DNA of 24,849 bases, taken from NCBI GenBank assembly GCA_036011305.1, contig DASCNA010000209.1:1-24849 (forward strand), in the 5' to 3' direction. A program made the position numbers and the translations under genes. Positions 14,362 through 23,070 of the stretch are shown here, in pieces; the first letter of the stretch is position 1, and each line of letters starts with the position of its first letter. This DNA comes from DASCNA01 sp036011305. GTDB lineage: Bacteria > Verrucomicrobiota > Lentisphaeria > Victivallales > GWF2-38-69. The notes beneath the pieces are model-generated. The model was given only the letters and a program-made list of their open reading frames with translations. It searched no databases and had not been told where the DNA came from.

Positions 14362-15567
14362 TTACTTCCAATTATACTGACTTGTCATTTTCTTTTGCAA
14401 TTTTTCTTCGAATAAATCATATGTACATCCGAAAACTTCACAACCAAAAATAGAATCAACTTTCTTTAACTCAACATTTGAGCAGCAATGTTTTGGTATA
14501 ATTTTTGTAAATTTATCAGCCACATCTGAAAAGATATTTTCATTATTAAAAAAAGGTCCTGATAATATGATTCTTTGAGGTCCGAATAATGTATATATAT
14601 AATTTAAAGCCACGGCCATATATTCGATAGCTCTTTTCACTGCAGGTATGTGATGAAGCTCATTGCTGCTTATAATGGAAGTGTACTCCTTTTCACTGAT
14701 CACAGTATTTGGCAATAATATATCCAGCTCATCTTTCAAAGCCCATGCTGCTGCTACAGTTTCAAGGCAGCCGTAAGCGCCGCATTTACATTTTATAGGA
14801 TTATCGTAAATAAACTGCAGGTGTCCAATCTCAAGTGCTCCACCTGTACTAGGATACAGGATATTACCTTCCATAGAGTACCCTGCTCCAATTCCATAGC
14901 CCCAATGCAAAATAGCAGTTCCGCCAATTTTCAGATTACTATCAGAAAGAAGGAAATATTTTAGAAGTGTGTTTACTTCCTGATGTACTCTGACTTCATA
15001 ACCAAATTTTTTTTCAATAATACCAAGTTGGAGATTGTTTATCTTAGGCCAGCGGGAAGTATAGGTCAATATTTTATTATCTTTATCAAGATATCCTGTT
15101 AATGAAAAACCGATACCTATCAGCTCAGATGTTTCAGGCACATAACTGAGAATATTTTCGATAAGATTGACTGTTTTAGAAATAAAAAAATCATTATCCA
15201 TATCCTCGCTTATATTAACTGAATGTGAATAAAGTATTTCTTCATTAAAGTTAAGAAGTACACCTTTAAGATTATATGAATCAACATAAACTGCAATACA
15301 TAAAAATATATCGTAATTTACTGTCAGGCTTTTTTCCGGTCTTCCTCTTCCCTTAGAATTCATTTTATCTGATTCGACAACCAGTTTATCATCAACCAAT
15401 TCCTGTACTAGGTTCGAGGTAGTGGCTGGGCGGATGTTCAAAATACGGCCAACTGATTTCCTGGAAATATTATTATCAGTACACAGTAAATGGAATATAT
15501 CAGCTTTATTTTTATCCTTTATTTTGAAAACTTTACCGTTGTGAATATTTTTTATATCGATAATCAT
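14362..15567 (-). CDS. ROK-family transcriptional regulator
   Basis: A 401-residue regulator of the NagC/Mlc/XylR type. The N-terminal winged helix-turn-helix spans about residues 20-80 (VGRILNIRPATTSNLVQELVDDKLV, then GRGRPEKSL, typical of ROK repressors). The sugar-kinase-like ROK domain follows, with GIGFSLTG (151-158), GYGIGAGYSMEGN (223-235) and the zinc site His249, Cys260, Cys262, Cys267 (GHL then CKCGAYGCLE). In the fold such proteins bind a sugar or sugar phosphate and release DNA. The expected kinase catalytic Gly-Ile-Asp-like element is not obvious, consistent with a regulator. No clear ribosome site precedes the ATG. It is the last gene of the six-gene operon, 65 bases after the lyase gene, so it probably controls that operon and hints that the inducer is a sugar-like compound. 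Confidence 0.9.
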   Translation of the reverse strand: MIIDIKNIHNGKVFKIKDKNKADIFHLLCTDNNISRKSVGRILNIRPATTSNLVQELVDDKLVVESDKMNSKGRGRPEKSLTVNYDIFLCIAVYVDSYNLKGVLLNFNEEILYSHSVNISEDMDNDFFISKTVNLIENILSYVPETSELIGIGFSLTGYLDKDNKILTYTSRWPKINNLQLGIIEKKFGYEVRVHQEVNTLLKYFLLSDSNLKIGGTAILHWGYGIGAGYSMEGNILYPSTGGALEIGHLQFIYDNPIKCKCGAYGCLETVAAAWALKDELDILLPNTVISEKEYTSIISSNELHHIPAVKRAIEYMAVALNYIYTLFGPQRIILSGPFFNNENIFSDVADKFTKIIPKHCCSNVELKKVDSIFGCEVFGCTYDLFEEKLQKKMTSQYNWK

Positions 15568-15632
15568 TGTTTAATTAAGTTCTTAGTTATTGGTTAATAG
15601 TTGTATGTTGATTGTTGTTATCAATATAATGG

Positions 15633-17123
15633 TTAAATTTTTAAATTTGCATCTACCTGTTTGATTCTGTTTTCTTTAGATTTCAAACATTCTACATCCT
15701 GTTTAAAAGCAGAAATTCTATTTTTTAACATTCTTCTTGTTTCTACAGGTGCAGGACCTCCAATAATGTTTCTTTTATTTACAAAATTTCTCGGATCAAG
15801 TGCCTTTCTTACTGTCTCATCGCTTATATCAATGTCAAAATCTACATTTTTTTCTAGAATCGGTTTAATTATTTCTGAAGTAATAACATCTGAAGTCAGA
15901 TTATTTCTATGTAAATATTTTACAATCTGACTGGTAATATGATGACTTTTTCTAAATGACAAACCGTATTCTCTAACTAAAGTATCAGCAAGTTCTGTCA
16001 CTGTAATAAAGTTTTTAGTACAGCGTTCAAACAGTAATTCCTTATTTATTTTTAATGATGCAAAGACATTTTTAATAACGTCAAGAGCACGGATTGTAAA
16101 ATTAATAGAGCTGTAAATATGTTCCTGCAGTTCCTCCTCTGAATCAACAATATCACCGTAAGGGGAGTTATACTGAACATCAAATACAATTTTAGCCTCA
16201 CCAATTGCTTTTCCAATTATTGGTCTACAATGTTCCAATGAAGACGGATTTCGTTTCTGCGGCATAATACTGCTGATCTGTACATAAGGATCAGCCAGGT
16301 AAAAACCGTTAAATTCATTTGTGCATTGATCAAGAGTATCTTTTATGAATTTTGATAAGTTAGTATTTAAAATCATTAAGACTGAGGCAAGCTCAGTCAT
16401 ATAATCAGCCCCTGCAATACAGTCATATGAATTTTCTACAAGTTCATCAAAACAGAGTAGTTCGCACACTCTTTCTCTGGAAATATTAAATCCTGTAGTA
16501 GTAATAGCAACAGCTCCCAGCGGGCTTCTGTTAATGGCAGAATAGGCTTTTTCAAATCTATTATGATCTCTTGTCAAACTATCATAAAATGAGAGTAAAT
16601 AGTGTGCAAGTGTAGTTGGTTGAGCGGGCTGTGTATGAGTATAGGCAGGAATAATAGTCTCAATATTTTCTTCAATTAGTACAAGGAACAGTTCTCTAAG
16701 TTCATTAAGATAGCCAAATAATTCTATTACTTTTTCTCTTAATCGAAGTCTGAATTCAGCGATGCATATATCATTTCTGCTTCTTGCAGTATGTATTTTC
16801 CCAGCCAGGTCTTTTCCTATCAATTCTTCCAGCATTTTTTCTATATTGAAAAAAAGGTCTTCGATTTTTGGGTTATACTGAATTGAATCTAAATCTTTCT
16901 TCTCAATTTCTTTCAAACCATTAAATATTGATATTTTTTCACTACCAGACAATATCCCCTGTTCTTCGAGCATAATAACATGCGCTTTAGTTATATCAAT
17001 AAAATGTTTTAAGTAATGTTCTTTCTGTATTTCAAAAATCGGTTTTAATACATTTTTAGCAAACGATTTTCCAGGAAACTCAATTCCATCATTTTTTATT
17101 ATTTCTTCTTGTAAACTAGACAT
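15633..17123 (-). CDS. Argininosuccinate-lyase-like C-N lyase
   Basis: A 496-residue member of the fumarase/aspartase superfamily, whose enzymes eliminate fumarate from N-substituted aspartates and act as cytoplasmic tetramers. The three superfamily blocks are present: HTARSRND (residues 111-118), AYTHTQPAQPTTLAHYL (160-176, His163), and QISSIMPQKRNPSSLEHCR (282-300), whose Ser284/285 is in the flexible catalytic loop. Against textbook ArgH (HTGRSRNDQ, YTHLQRAQP, GSSxMPQKKN) these blocks differ at several positions. No other arginine-biosynthesis gene is nearby; instead it sits between a serine-dehydratase-like gene and a ROK regulator, so catabolism of an N-substituted aspartate or related compound is more likely than arginine synthesis. 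I start at the second of two adjacent ATGs (17123), six bases after GGGAG; an ATA-like longer frame to 17156 lacks support. Confidence 0.85.
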   Translation of the reverse strand: MSSLQEEIIKNDGIEFPGKSFAKNVLKPIFEIQKEHYLKHFIDITKAHVIMLEEQGILSGSEKISIFNGLKEIEKKDLDSIQYNPKIEDLFFNIEKMLEELIGKDLAGKIHTARSRNDICIAEFRLRLREKVIELFGYLNELRELFLVLIEENIETIIPAYTHTQPAQPTTLAHYLLSFYDSLTRDHNRFEKAYSAINRSPLGAVAITTTGFNISRERVCELLCFDELVENSYDCIAGADYMTELASVLMILNTNLSKFIKDTLDQCTNEFNGFYLADPYVQISSIMPQKRNPSSLEHCRPIIGKAIGEAKIVFDVQYNSPYGDIVDSEEELQEHIYSSINFTIRALDVIKNVFASLKINKELLFERCTKNFITVTELADTLVREYGLSFRKSHHITSQIVKYLHRNNLTSDVITSEIIKPILEKNVDFDIDISDETVRKALDPRNFVNKRNIIGGPAPVETRRMLKNRISAFKQDVECLKSKENRIKQVDANLKI

Positions 17124-17225
17124 CATTAACTCCCTAACATATATTTTGCTATACAACTATTATACATAATCAGTAATTCAAGTTTTAAAATTCATTAACA
17201 ATTCACAATCAATAATTAACCATTA

Positions 17226-18464
17226 TTATATTATTTCCAATATTTTATCCCGGGCTGTTTCCAGAGCATAATTATTAATATCAGCTATATTCTGAATAGT
17301 ATCTTCTACATTTACCTTATTGATACCGTTTTCAGATTGAAACTTTTCGCCATCCAACGCCATTTTTCCAACTACTACACCATTCTCTGCTGAGAAAGCC
17401 AATTTAAAAGCACAGCTCTGTTTTGCCCCGTCACAAAGTGTTCCTGCATTAGCAGCAATCAGCATATTAACCGCACTTTTTATTTGTTCAATATTGCCAT
17501 CGCACAGAAAAGCCGTAGCTGCGCTTGTTCCAGATCCTCCTGCTAAAGCACTACCGCAAATAGTAGTAAGAAGCGTCATTTTTCTTTTTATATATGTGCT
17601 TATCAAAACAGCTAAAGCTAAACTTCTTTTAATTTTTAAAGGTTCTGCATTCAACATTTTACCCAAAATATATACCGCAGTTAAATCAGTTATCCCCAAA
17701 TTTCCGCTTCCTGCGACACCTACTACTGGAACAGCAGCGCCTTTCATTCTTAAGTTACAAGCATTCAAAATATATTTTCGGACAAATGGTGCTCCATTAT
17801 GAATATTTTCGGGTGTTATATCAGGCAATTCAATATCTTTGGCCTTTAACTCAAGCAGTGCTGTCTGGTAATTAATTTCAGCATAATAAACCAATTTATC
17901 CAAAGTCTCATCTTCTGCTAGAACAAAATTATATATTTCATCAATTGTCGGTAACTGTGTACCTGAGTTCCTATTTGAAGATACGGAATGTTCATTTTTA
18001 TATATCAGCTTATTATCCACATAAACTGAATCAATATTATCGTAACTATAAAGCATTAATACTCTAACTTCAGATTGTTCAGAGGAAAGAGTTAAATCAA
18101 TATAAAGAGGATCATCTTTTTTTTCATAAGAGATATTAAACGGTATATTTTCCTCCAATTTAACAAGCTCTTTTAACTCTTTTTTTGAAGCATCCTGAAA
18201 TACAGCCAGTTTTTTTTCAGGATTCTTTAGCAGATATCCTAATAATACTGCCTTTTTAACACCTGAATTATAAGTCCCAGGAATACCGACTCTAAGTGAA
18301 TTTTTGTAAAGCAAATCACTTAAATGCAGCTTTATTTCTTTCAACTCATCTTTTAATAAAGAGCCTGCCTTTGCAGCTGCAAAACCAATTGCGCCTACAT
18401 CTGTACATCCCATTGTACTTACAAGATCGATATACAATAAATCTAAAATTTCCTGTCTTTTCAT
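17226..18464 (-). CDS. L-serine dehydratase/L-cysteine desulfidase-like (UPF0597) enzyme
   Basis: A 412-residue protein of the CyuA/UPF0597 family, which shares the fold of the iron-sulfur L-serine dehydratase alpha chain and eliminates ammonia and water or sulfide from amino acids. Visible landmarks: GCTDVGAIGFAAA (Cys20), GVAGSGNLGITD (249-260), CGSALAGGSGTSAA (Cys303) and GTLCDGAKQSCAFK (Cys344, Cys351). The cysteines are probable [4Fe-4S] ligands, making it oxygen-sensitive. Family members usually read GCTEP at the first block; here it is GCTDV, which may change substrate choice. It lies 22 bases after the amidohydrolase gene with only a weak ribosome site, so translation may be coupled. 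In this operon it may act on the amino acid released by the neighbouring lyase or hydrolase; that is inference. Confidence 0.85.
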   Translation of the reverse strand: MKRQEILDLLYIDLVSTMGCTDVGAIGFAAAKAGSLLKDELKEIKLHLSDLLYKNSLRVGIPGTYNSGVKKAVLLGYLLKNPEKKLAVFQDASKKELKELVKLEENIPFNISYEKKDDPLYIDLTLSSEQSEVRVLMLYSYDNIDSVYVDNKLIYKNEHSVSSNRNSGTQLPTIDEIYNFVLAEDETLDKLVYYAEINYQTALLELKAKDIELPDITPENIHNGAPFVRKYILNACNLRMKGAAVPVVGVAGSGNLGITDLTAVYILGKMLNAEPLKIKRSLALAVLISTYIKRKMTLLTTICGSALAGGSGTSAATAFLCDGNIEQIKSAVNMLIAANAGTLCDGAKQSCAFKLAFSAENGVVVGKMALDGEKFQSENGINKVNVEDTIQNIADINNYALETARDKILEII

Positions 18465-18486
18465 TTTCGCTTAACTGTATCTGTAA

Positions 18487-19431
18487 TTATATATTTAATA
18501 AATTTCTAATATTTGTATTGAAGATCATCTTAATTTCATCATCAGTCATACCTATTTCTACACAGTCTCTTAACTGGTCTTCATAGTATCTTCTTACAAA
18601 ACCTCTTGGGAACCACATAGAATCTGTTCCGAATAAAATACGCTGCGGTCCTACAGTTTCATAGAATTTTTTAAAGAGATCTTTTACGGTCAATTTGTAA
18701 GGCATCCAATTTACCCACTGATTACTTCCCGATGTGTCAATATAAATATTAGGACATACCCAGGCAACCTGTAGTAAATCTTTTGTCTGCCCGCATCCAA
18801 AATGAGGAACAATAAAAGGAACTTCAGGAAATGCTCTTGCTATATCATGTAAAATTATTGGGGAAATATTTTCATGCTTAGCTATTCCTCCGGCACCACC
18901 TAATATACCGAAATGTATTAAAACCGGAACTTTATGCTTCTCAGCAACTTCCCATAAAGGATACAAAGATTTATCATCTAATTTTTTTTCTAAATCCGGA
19001 GCTAAGATTTTCAACCCTTTTAGACCATATTCTGTGAGTGCTTTATCTAATTCACCAGCGGCGTTTTCTGCAAAAATATTCATAAATGCATAACCGACAA
19101 ATTTATCAGGAGCTATTGATACTATTCTCTTCATGTTCTCATTACTGGTGGCCTGATTGCCGGCAGTTGCAAAAACAATTTTTTCTATATTATTTTTTTC
19201 TAATTCCAAAAGCCATTTAGAAGCCGTTTCTTCAATTGTATCTTCAACAGGATTCGGGTTTGGAAAATTAAATGCTTTGCTCCATCTTTTCTGGATATAT
19301 CTATTTTTATCCTGAAGTATATTCCATTTTCTTTCTCCAAATGAATCTACATACCTTTCTTTGACACTGATAATATCTGTACCTTTAACTAAAAAATGTG
19401 TATGTGAATCTATAATTTTGAATTCTGACAT
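18487..19431 (-). CDS. Metal-dependent amidohydrolase, Amidohydro_2 (ACMSD-like) family
   Basis: A 314-residue TIM-barrel metalloenzyme. The metal ligands are recognisable: HTH at residues 10-12 (DSHTHF), His173 (LIHFG), His210 (VPHFG) and Asp270 (FGTD). This set fits the Amidohydro_2 group, which holds decarboxylases such as ACMSD and gamma-resorcylate decarboxylase, lactonases, and hydratases, so the reaction could be decarboxylation or hydrolysis of a lactone or amide. A TTG at 19446 extends the frame by five codons, but the GGAG lying inside that extension, nine bases before the ATG at 19431, decides for the shorter protein. It is 28 bases downstream of the MFS transporter and 22 upstream of the serine-dehydratase-like gene, so it belongs to the same catabolic operon. 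The substrate is unknown. Confidence 0.87.
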   Translation of the reverse strand: MSEFKIIDSHTHFLVKGTDIISVKERYVDSFGERKWNILQDKNRYIQKRWSKAFNFPNPNPVEDTIEETASKWLLELEKNNIEKIVFATAGNQATSNENMKRIVSIAPDKFVGYAFMNIFAENAAGELDKALTEYGLKGLKILAPDLEKKLDDKSLYPLWEVAEKHKVPVLIHFGILGGAGGIAKHENISPIILHDIARAFPEVPFIVPHFGCGQTKDLLQVAWVCPNIYIDTSGSNQWVNWMPYKLTVKDLFKKFYETVGPQRILFGTDSMWFPRGFVRRYYEDQLRDCVEIGMTDDEIKMIFNTNIRNLLNI

Positions 19432-19459
19432 TTTAAAAATCTCCAATATAAAATTACTC

Positions 19460-20710
19460 TCATTCCATTGCTTCTAGTTTTTTCTTTCTATCACGGGATT
19501 TCAAAAGCAGCAGTTGATAAGGATAGATAAAAATCAACATAACAACTATTGCAGTTACGCCTACAAAAAGGAATGTCTCAATACCTCCCACTTTACCAAA
19601 TAATATTCCAATCAGCTTAGAAGAAAAACTGTCACAAATAGGTCCGAAAACCATAATTATACTAATCAATAATGCATGCTGATTGCTGGGTCTACTTGAA
19701 AGAATTGTTGACACAAGAGTTGGATAAACAGGACCAATTAATACACCTAAAAGTGGAATTCCATACGCTATTATCGGTACTTCAAATATATTGCGTGCAT
19801 TTTGACCTATTCCGTGATGAATATTCAATAAAATTATTAATATTAAAATTAACCCTAATGAAAAATTTATAAAAATCATCTTATACCATTTTATGTATTT
19901 GACTACAAACACGCCAATAAATCTTCCAATAGCAATACCAATTACAAGAAAACTTGCTATCTGTACACTTAAAAAACTAGGTATTCCTAAGATTTCATTA
20001 TTAAAACTCGGTAACCATGAACCAATGCCTACTTCAAGCATAGTTTGTGAAAGCATGAGCAGAACAAACAGGATAAAAACAGCTTCTATAATTATACTAA
20101 CGCCTTTATATTGTTCAAGAAATGATTTTTTCTCCTGCTTTTCCAATTTGGATTCATCAAAAGGACTGATAGACCAAATAATAAATACGAAAGCACAAGT
20201 AAAACAGAAAAACCAGAAAACATAAGTCCAGTGACTTGGAAAAAGCTTAATAAAAAATGAATATACCCACATACCGCCAAATGAACCAACAGTATAAATA
20301 GCCTCCATTAAATTAATAAAACTTGCATGCTCTTTCTCATTTTTAGTAATTAATGCAACAGAACTGTAAGCAACTATTTTGACTGCGACAAAGCATATAC
20401 CAATGAGAACCAGGAATAACCTAATGGACCAGATGGAATCACTGAAGGGCAAGAATATACAGAATAAAACCAAAACAGCATAGACAATTAATATTGACTT
20501 CCTAAATCCCATTTTAAGCAGTAATGAAAACAGAAAAAACGACACTATTATCTTTGCAAAACTCATGTAACTTTCTAATGTGCCGGCAGCACTGTGAGTT
20601 ACATGATAATAGTTTACCGCCTGCATAACAAAAACAGACAAACCGCTGGTCATCATCCCAATACTGATAAACGTAAGAATAATTTTTACTTTACTATTAA
20701 AACGAACCAT
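19460..20710 (-). CDS. Major facilitator superfamily transporter
   Basis: A 416-residue inner-membrane carrier with about twelve hydrophobic helices, running from residues 8-30 (IILTFISIGMMTSGLSVFVM) to about 385-405 near the C-terminus. A basic/acidic cytoplasmic loop (FDESKLEKQEKKSFLEQYKG) separates the two six-helix halves. Loop residues such as KMGFRKS after helix 2 are at the place of the MFS signature loop. GGGAGAG five bases before the ATG at 20710 lies inside the longer TTG-started frame (to 20722), so I use the ATG. Placed in front of the amidohydrolase and behind the aldehyde dehydrogenase, it likely imports the substrate of this operon. The substrate cannot be read from sequence. 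Confidence 0.9.
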   Translation of the reverse strand: MVRFNSKVKIILTFISIGMMTSGLSVFVMQAVNYYHVTHSAAGTLESYMSFAKIIVSFFLFSLLLKMGFRKSILIVYAVLVLFCIFLPFSDSIWSIRLFLVLIGICFVAVKIVAYSSVALITKNEKEHASFINLMEAIYTVGSFGGMWVYSFFIKLFPSHWTYVFWFFCFTCAFVFIIWSISPFDESKLEKQEKKSFLEQYKGVSIIIEAVFILFVLLMLSQTMLEVGIGSWLPSFNNEILGIPSFLSVQIASFLVIGIAIGRFIGVFVVKYIKWYKMIFINFSLGLILILIILLNIHHGIGQNARNIFEVPIIAYGIPLLGVLIGPVYPTLVSTILSSRPSNQHALLISIIMVFGPICDSFSSKLIGILFGKVGGIETFLFVGVTAIVVMLIFIYPYQLLLLKSRDRKKKLEAME

Positions 20711-20776
20711 TATCTCTCCCAAAATATGATATAAGTATAATTATAATCTAACCACCCACCTTATTTAATAACTTAC

Positions 20777-20803
20777 AATGTAATTATAATTCAAAACATT
20801 ACA
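20777..20803. promoter_or_regulatory. Inverted repeat between ALDH and MFS genes
   Basis: TGTAAT (20779-20784) and ATTACA (20798-20803) form an inverted pair across 13 bases, in the 172-base gap that is the widest in the operon. It could be an operator of the ROK regulator or part of an internal promoter. The AT content makes chance pairing possible. Confidence 0.25.
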
Positions 20804-20882
20804 AATACATTAACTGATTAATAGTCAGAAACATGGAAATTTTATTATCTACTGAAATTAGTTGGGCTATCTGCTTATAAAT

Positions 20883-22250
20883 TCATTTTGAATAAACAGT
20901 TTTTATATTTACAAATTCTCTCATTCCGTAAAAACTAAGCTCTCGTCCATAACCGCTCTGGTTAATTCCACCGAATGGAAGTTCAGGCATGGACATTACA
21001 AGATCGTTTACAACACAAGTTCCTGCGTTGATTCTATTAGAAGCAATTTCAAGACCATGTTCAACATCTTCTGTAAAAATACCTGCCCCCAAACCAAATA
21101 TCGTATTATTGGCTTCCTCAATAGCCTGCTCTTCATCTTTTACAACTAATAATGTGGCAATCGGGCCAAATAGCTCCTCATCGTAAGCCGGCATTCCCGG
21201 TTTAATATTTTTGAGAACAGCAGCAGGAAAAAAATATCCTTTCCCATGTGGTATATCTCCTTTAAATATACATTCTGCACCCATTTTCACACTCTCTTCA
21301 AATTGTCTAAGTACATTATCTTTAAGATCTATTCTTGCCATAGGCCCATATTTTTCATTTGGATTCATAGGATCTCCAAATTCTATTCTTTTCATCTCCT
21401 GTATCAACTGCTTCTCAAAAGCTTCAGCCACTTTTTCTACTACAATTAATCTTTTAGCAGAAATACATGTCTGTCCAGAATTCAACATCCTGCTTTTTAC
21501 ACATGTTTTTGCAGCAAGTTCAAGATCTGCATCTTCCAATATGATATAAGGATCACTCCCTCCAAGTTCAAGTACTGTTTTTTTTATCATCTCACCAGCC
21601 TTTGCACCAACAGCTTTTCCGGCTCTGTTACTTCCAGTTAAAGTCACACCTTTAACAAAAGGAGATTCAATAATACCCGGCACTTTATCTATATCAATAA
21701 TAAGTGAACTAAATGTACCTACGGGAAACCCAGCCTCTATAAATAGTTTTTCTATGGCTAGAGAACATCCTGTAGTATTTGGTGAATGTTTTAAGAGAGC
21801 AGTGTTACCTGCAATGAGTGTAGGTACAGCAAATCTGAAGACCTGCCAGAATGGAAAATTCCACGGCATAATAGCTAAAATGACACCTAACGGTTCGTAG
21901 ATAATCCGGCTGTTAGGAATATTGGTTTTAACATGATCAGTTTTTGTATAATCGTGACCATTCTCCATATAAAATCTGCATAAATTTGCACACTTTATGA
22001 CTTCACCTCTAGAAACAGTAATTGGTTTTCCCATTTCTGTTGTCATTATTTCAGCAAGTTCATCCTGTTTTTCAACAAGGAGATATGAGAGCTTTCCAAC
22101 AAGCTTAATTCTTTCAGACACAGGTCTAAATTTCCATGATAAAAAAGCATGGTGGGCATTGATAATTATATTATTTACTTTTTCAAATGTAAATTCATCA
22201 TAAGTATTGATTACTTCTTCTGTATATGGATTAAGTGTAGTGATGCTCAT
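20883..22250 (-). CDS. NAD(P)-dependent aldehyde dehydrogenase (succinate-semialdehyde type)
   Basis: A 455-residue cytoplasmic dehydrogenase oxidising an aldehyde to the acid. MPWNFPFWQVFRFAVPTLIAGN (residues 128-149) and Lys154 (LLKHS) form the cofactor site. ELGGSDPYI with Glu228 and NSGQTC with Cys262 are the catalytic base and nucleophile. The block EELFGPIATLLV and the ending LPFGGINQSGYGRE are family standards. The overall pattern is nearest to E. coli YneI (Sad) and short GabD-type enzymes, so succinate semialdehyde or a similar omega-carboxylic aldehyde is likely. The longest frame begins with TTG at 22277; AAGGA inside it, ten bases before the ATG at 22250, decides for the ATG. It is the first gene of the six-gene operon, diverging from the DUF3047 gene. 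Confidence 0.93.
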   Translation of the reverse strand: MSITTLNPYTEEVINTYDEFTFEKVNNIIINAHHAFLSWKFRPVSERIKLVGKLSYLLVEKQDELAEIMTTEMGKPITVSRGEVIKCANLCRFYMENGHDYTKTDHVKTNIPNSRIIYEPLGVILAIMPWNFPFWQVFRFAVPTLIAGNTALLKHSPNTTGCSLAIEKLFIEAGFPVGTFSSLIIDIDKVPGIIESPFVKGVTLTGSNRAGKAVGAKAGEMIKKTVLELGGSDPYIILEDADLELAAKTCVKSRMLNSGQTCISAKRLIVVEKVAEAFEKQLIQEMKRIEFGDPMNPNEKYGPMARIDLKDNVLRQFEESVKMGAECIFKGDIPHGKGYFFPAAVLKNIKPGMPAYDEELFGPIATLLVVKDEEQAIEEANNTIFGLGAGIFTEDVEHGLEIASNRINAGTCVVNDLVMSMPELPFGGINQSGYGRELSFYGMREFVNIKTVYSK

Positions 22251-22280
22251 AATTTCAAGTTCCTTATTAGATATCAATAG

Positions 22281-22309
22281 TTGACTTAGTTTTTAACTTT
22301 ATATAAAAT
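22281..22309 (+). promoter_or_regulatory. Sigma70-like promoter of the DUF3047 gene
   Basis: TTGACT at 22281-22286 and TAAAAT at 22304-22309 are 17 bases apart, matching -35 and -10 elements on the plus strand. Initiation near 22316 would leave a leader of about 50 bases before the TTG start at 22367. Confidence 0.5.
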
Positions 22310-22366
22310 GAAATATAATCAATATTTTAATAACCTGACATATTCCTGAATTAGGAGTTGACAAAA

Positions 22367-23017
22367 TTGTTTAAATTTACAATTACAATAGCACTTTTCA
22401 TTTTCTTCATCAACATATACGCCGGTCAAACACAAAAAATTTATGTGGGAAATTTCTCAAAAGGAAGCTTAAAAGGATGGTATTCAAAAGTATTTGATCG
22501 TAAAACTTCTTATAAAATAACTGAAATGGATAATAAAAAAGTTCTGGAAGCTGACAGCAAAAACGGTGCTTCAGGATTGATCAAAGATACCAGTGTTAAT
22601 ATTTGTCAATTCAAATATCTCAACTGGAGCTGGATGATCACAAAAAAACTTCGTGATTTTAAAGAAGAAAAAAAATTGAATGATGATTTTGCAGCCAGAA
22701 TTTATGTTGTTATTGCAAACCGATGGTTCTTTTGGAAAACAATATCGATATGTTATGTATGGTCAAGTAGATCAACCGATGATAAAAGCTGGAAAAATCC
22801 ATATGAACCAAAAAATGTACAGATGATATCACTTAGATCTTCAAAAGATGAAATTTCAAAATGGTACATTGAAAAACGTAACGTCTATAAAGATTTTAAA
22901 AAATACTTTAATATTGACTGCAAAAATATTAATGCCATTGGGATAATGACAGATACCGATAATACACAAACTAAAGAGATATCTTATTATGGAGATATTT
23001 ATTTTACTAACAATTAA
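22367..23017 (+). CDS. Exported DUF3047 family protein
   Basis: A 216-residue protein starting with a cleavable-looking signal: a short lysine-containing head, a hydrophobic core at about residues 4-18 and a probable cleavage after IYA. The mature part resembles DUF3047: GNFSKGSLKGWYSKVF early, LNWSWMI (the tryptophan-rich strand) in the middle, AARIYVVI, then ICYVWSS, ISLRS and AIGIMTDTDNT near the end. This family has a jelly-roll-like beta pattern and no established function; a periplasmic or outer surface location is likely. The start is unusual: AGGAG (22353-22357) lies nine bases before the TTG at 22367, while the TTG at 22358 directly abuts it, so the second is preferred. It is monocistronic and runs toward the methyltransferase operon. 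Confidence 0.85.
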   Translation: MFKFTITIALFIFFINIYAGQTQKIYVGNFSKGSLKGWYSKVFDRKTSYKITEMDNKKVLEADSKNGASGLIKDTSVNICQFKYLNWSWMITKKLRDFKEEKKLNDDFAARIYVVIANRWFFWKTISICYVWSSRSTDDKSWKNPYEPKNVQMISLRSSKDEISKWYIEKRNVYKDFKKYFNIDCKNINAIGIMTDTDNTQTKEISYYGDIYFTNN

Positions 23018-23020
23018 AAA

Positions 23021-23044
23021 AGGCTTTTCTGAAAAGAAAAGCCT
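23021..23044 (-). terminator. Intrinsic terminator of the corrinoid operon
   Basis: AGGCTTTTCT and AGAAAAGCCT form a perfect ten-base-pair stem with loop GAAA. Read on the minus strand the stem is followed by TTTTTAATTG, a proper T-tract, so it ends the methyltransferase/corrinoid transcript. On the plus strand it is followed by CAAAAAA, so termination of the DUF3047 transcript is less certain. Confidence 0.85.
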
Positions 23045-23070
23045 CAAAAAATTATATGTTGATTGAATTA

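Noticed and set aside
21211..21549. 112-codon plus-strand ORF inside the aldehyde dehydrogenase gene
   Set aside because: Antisense shadow of a gene with full catalytic motifs.
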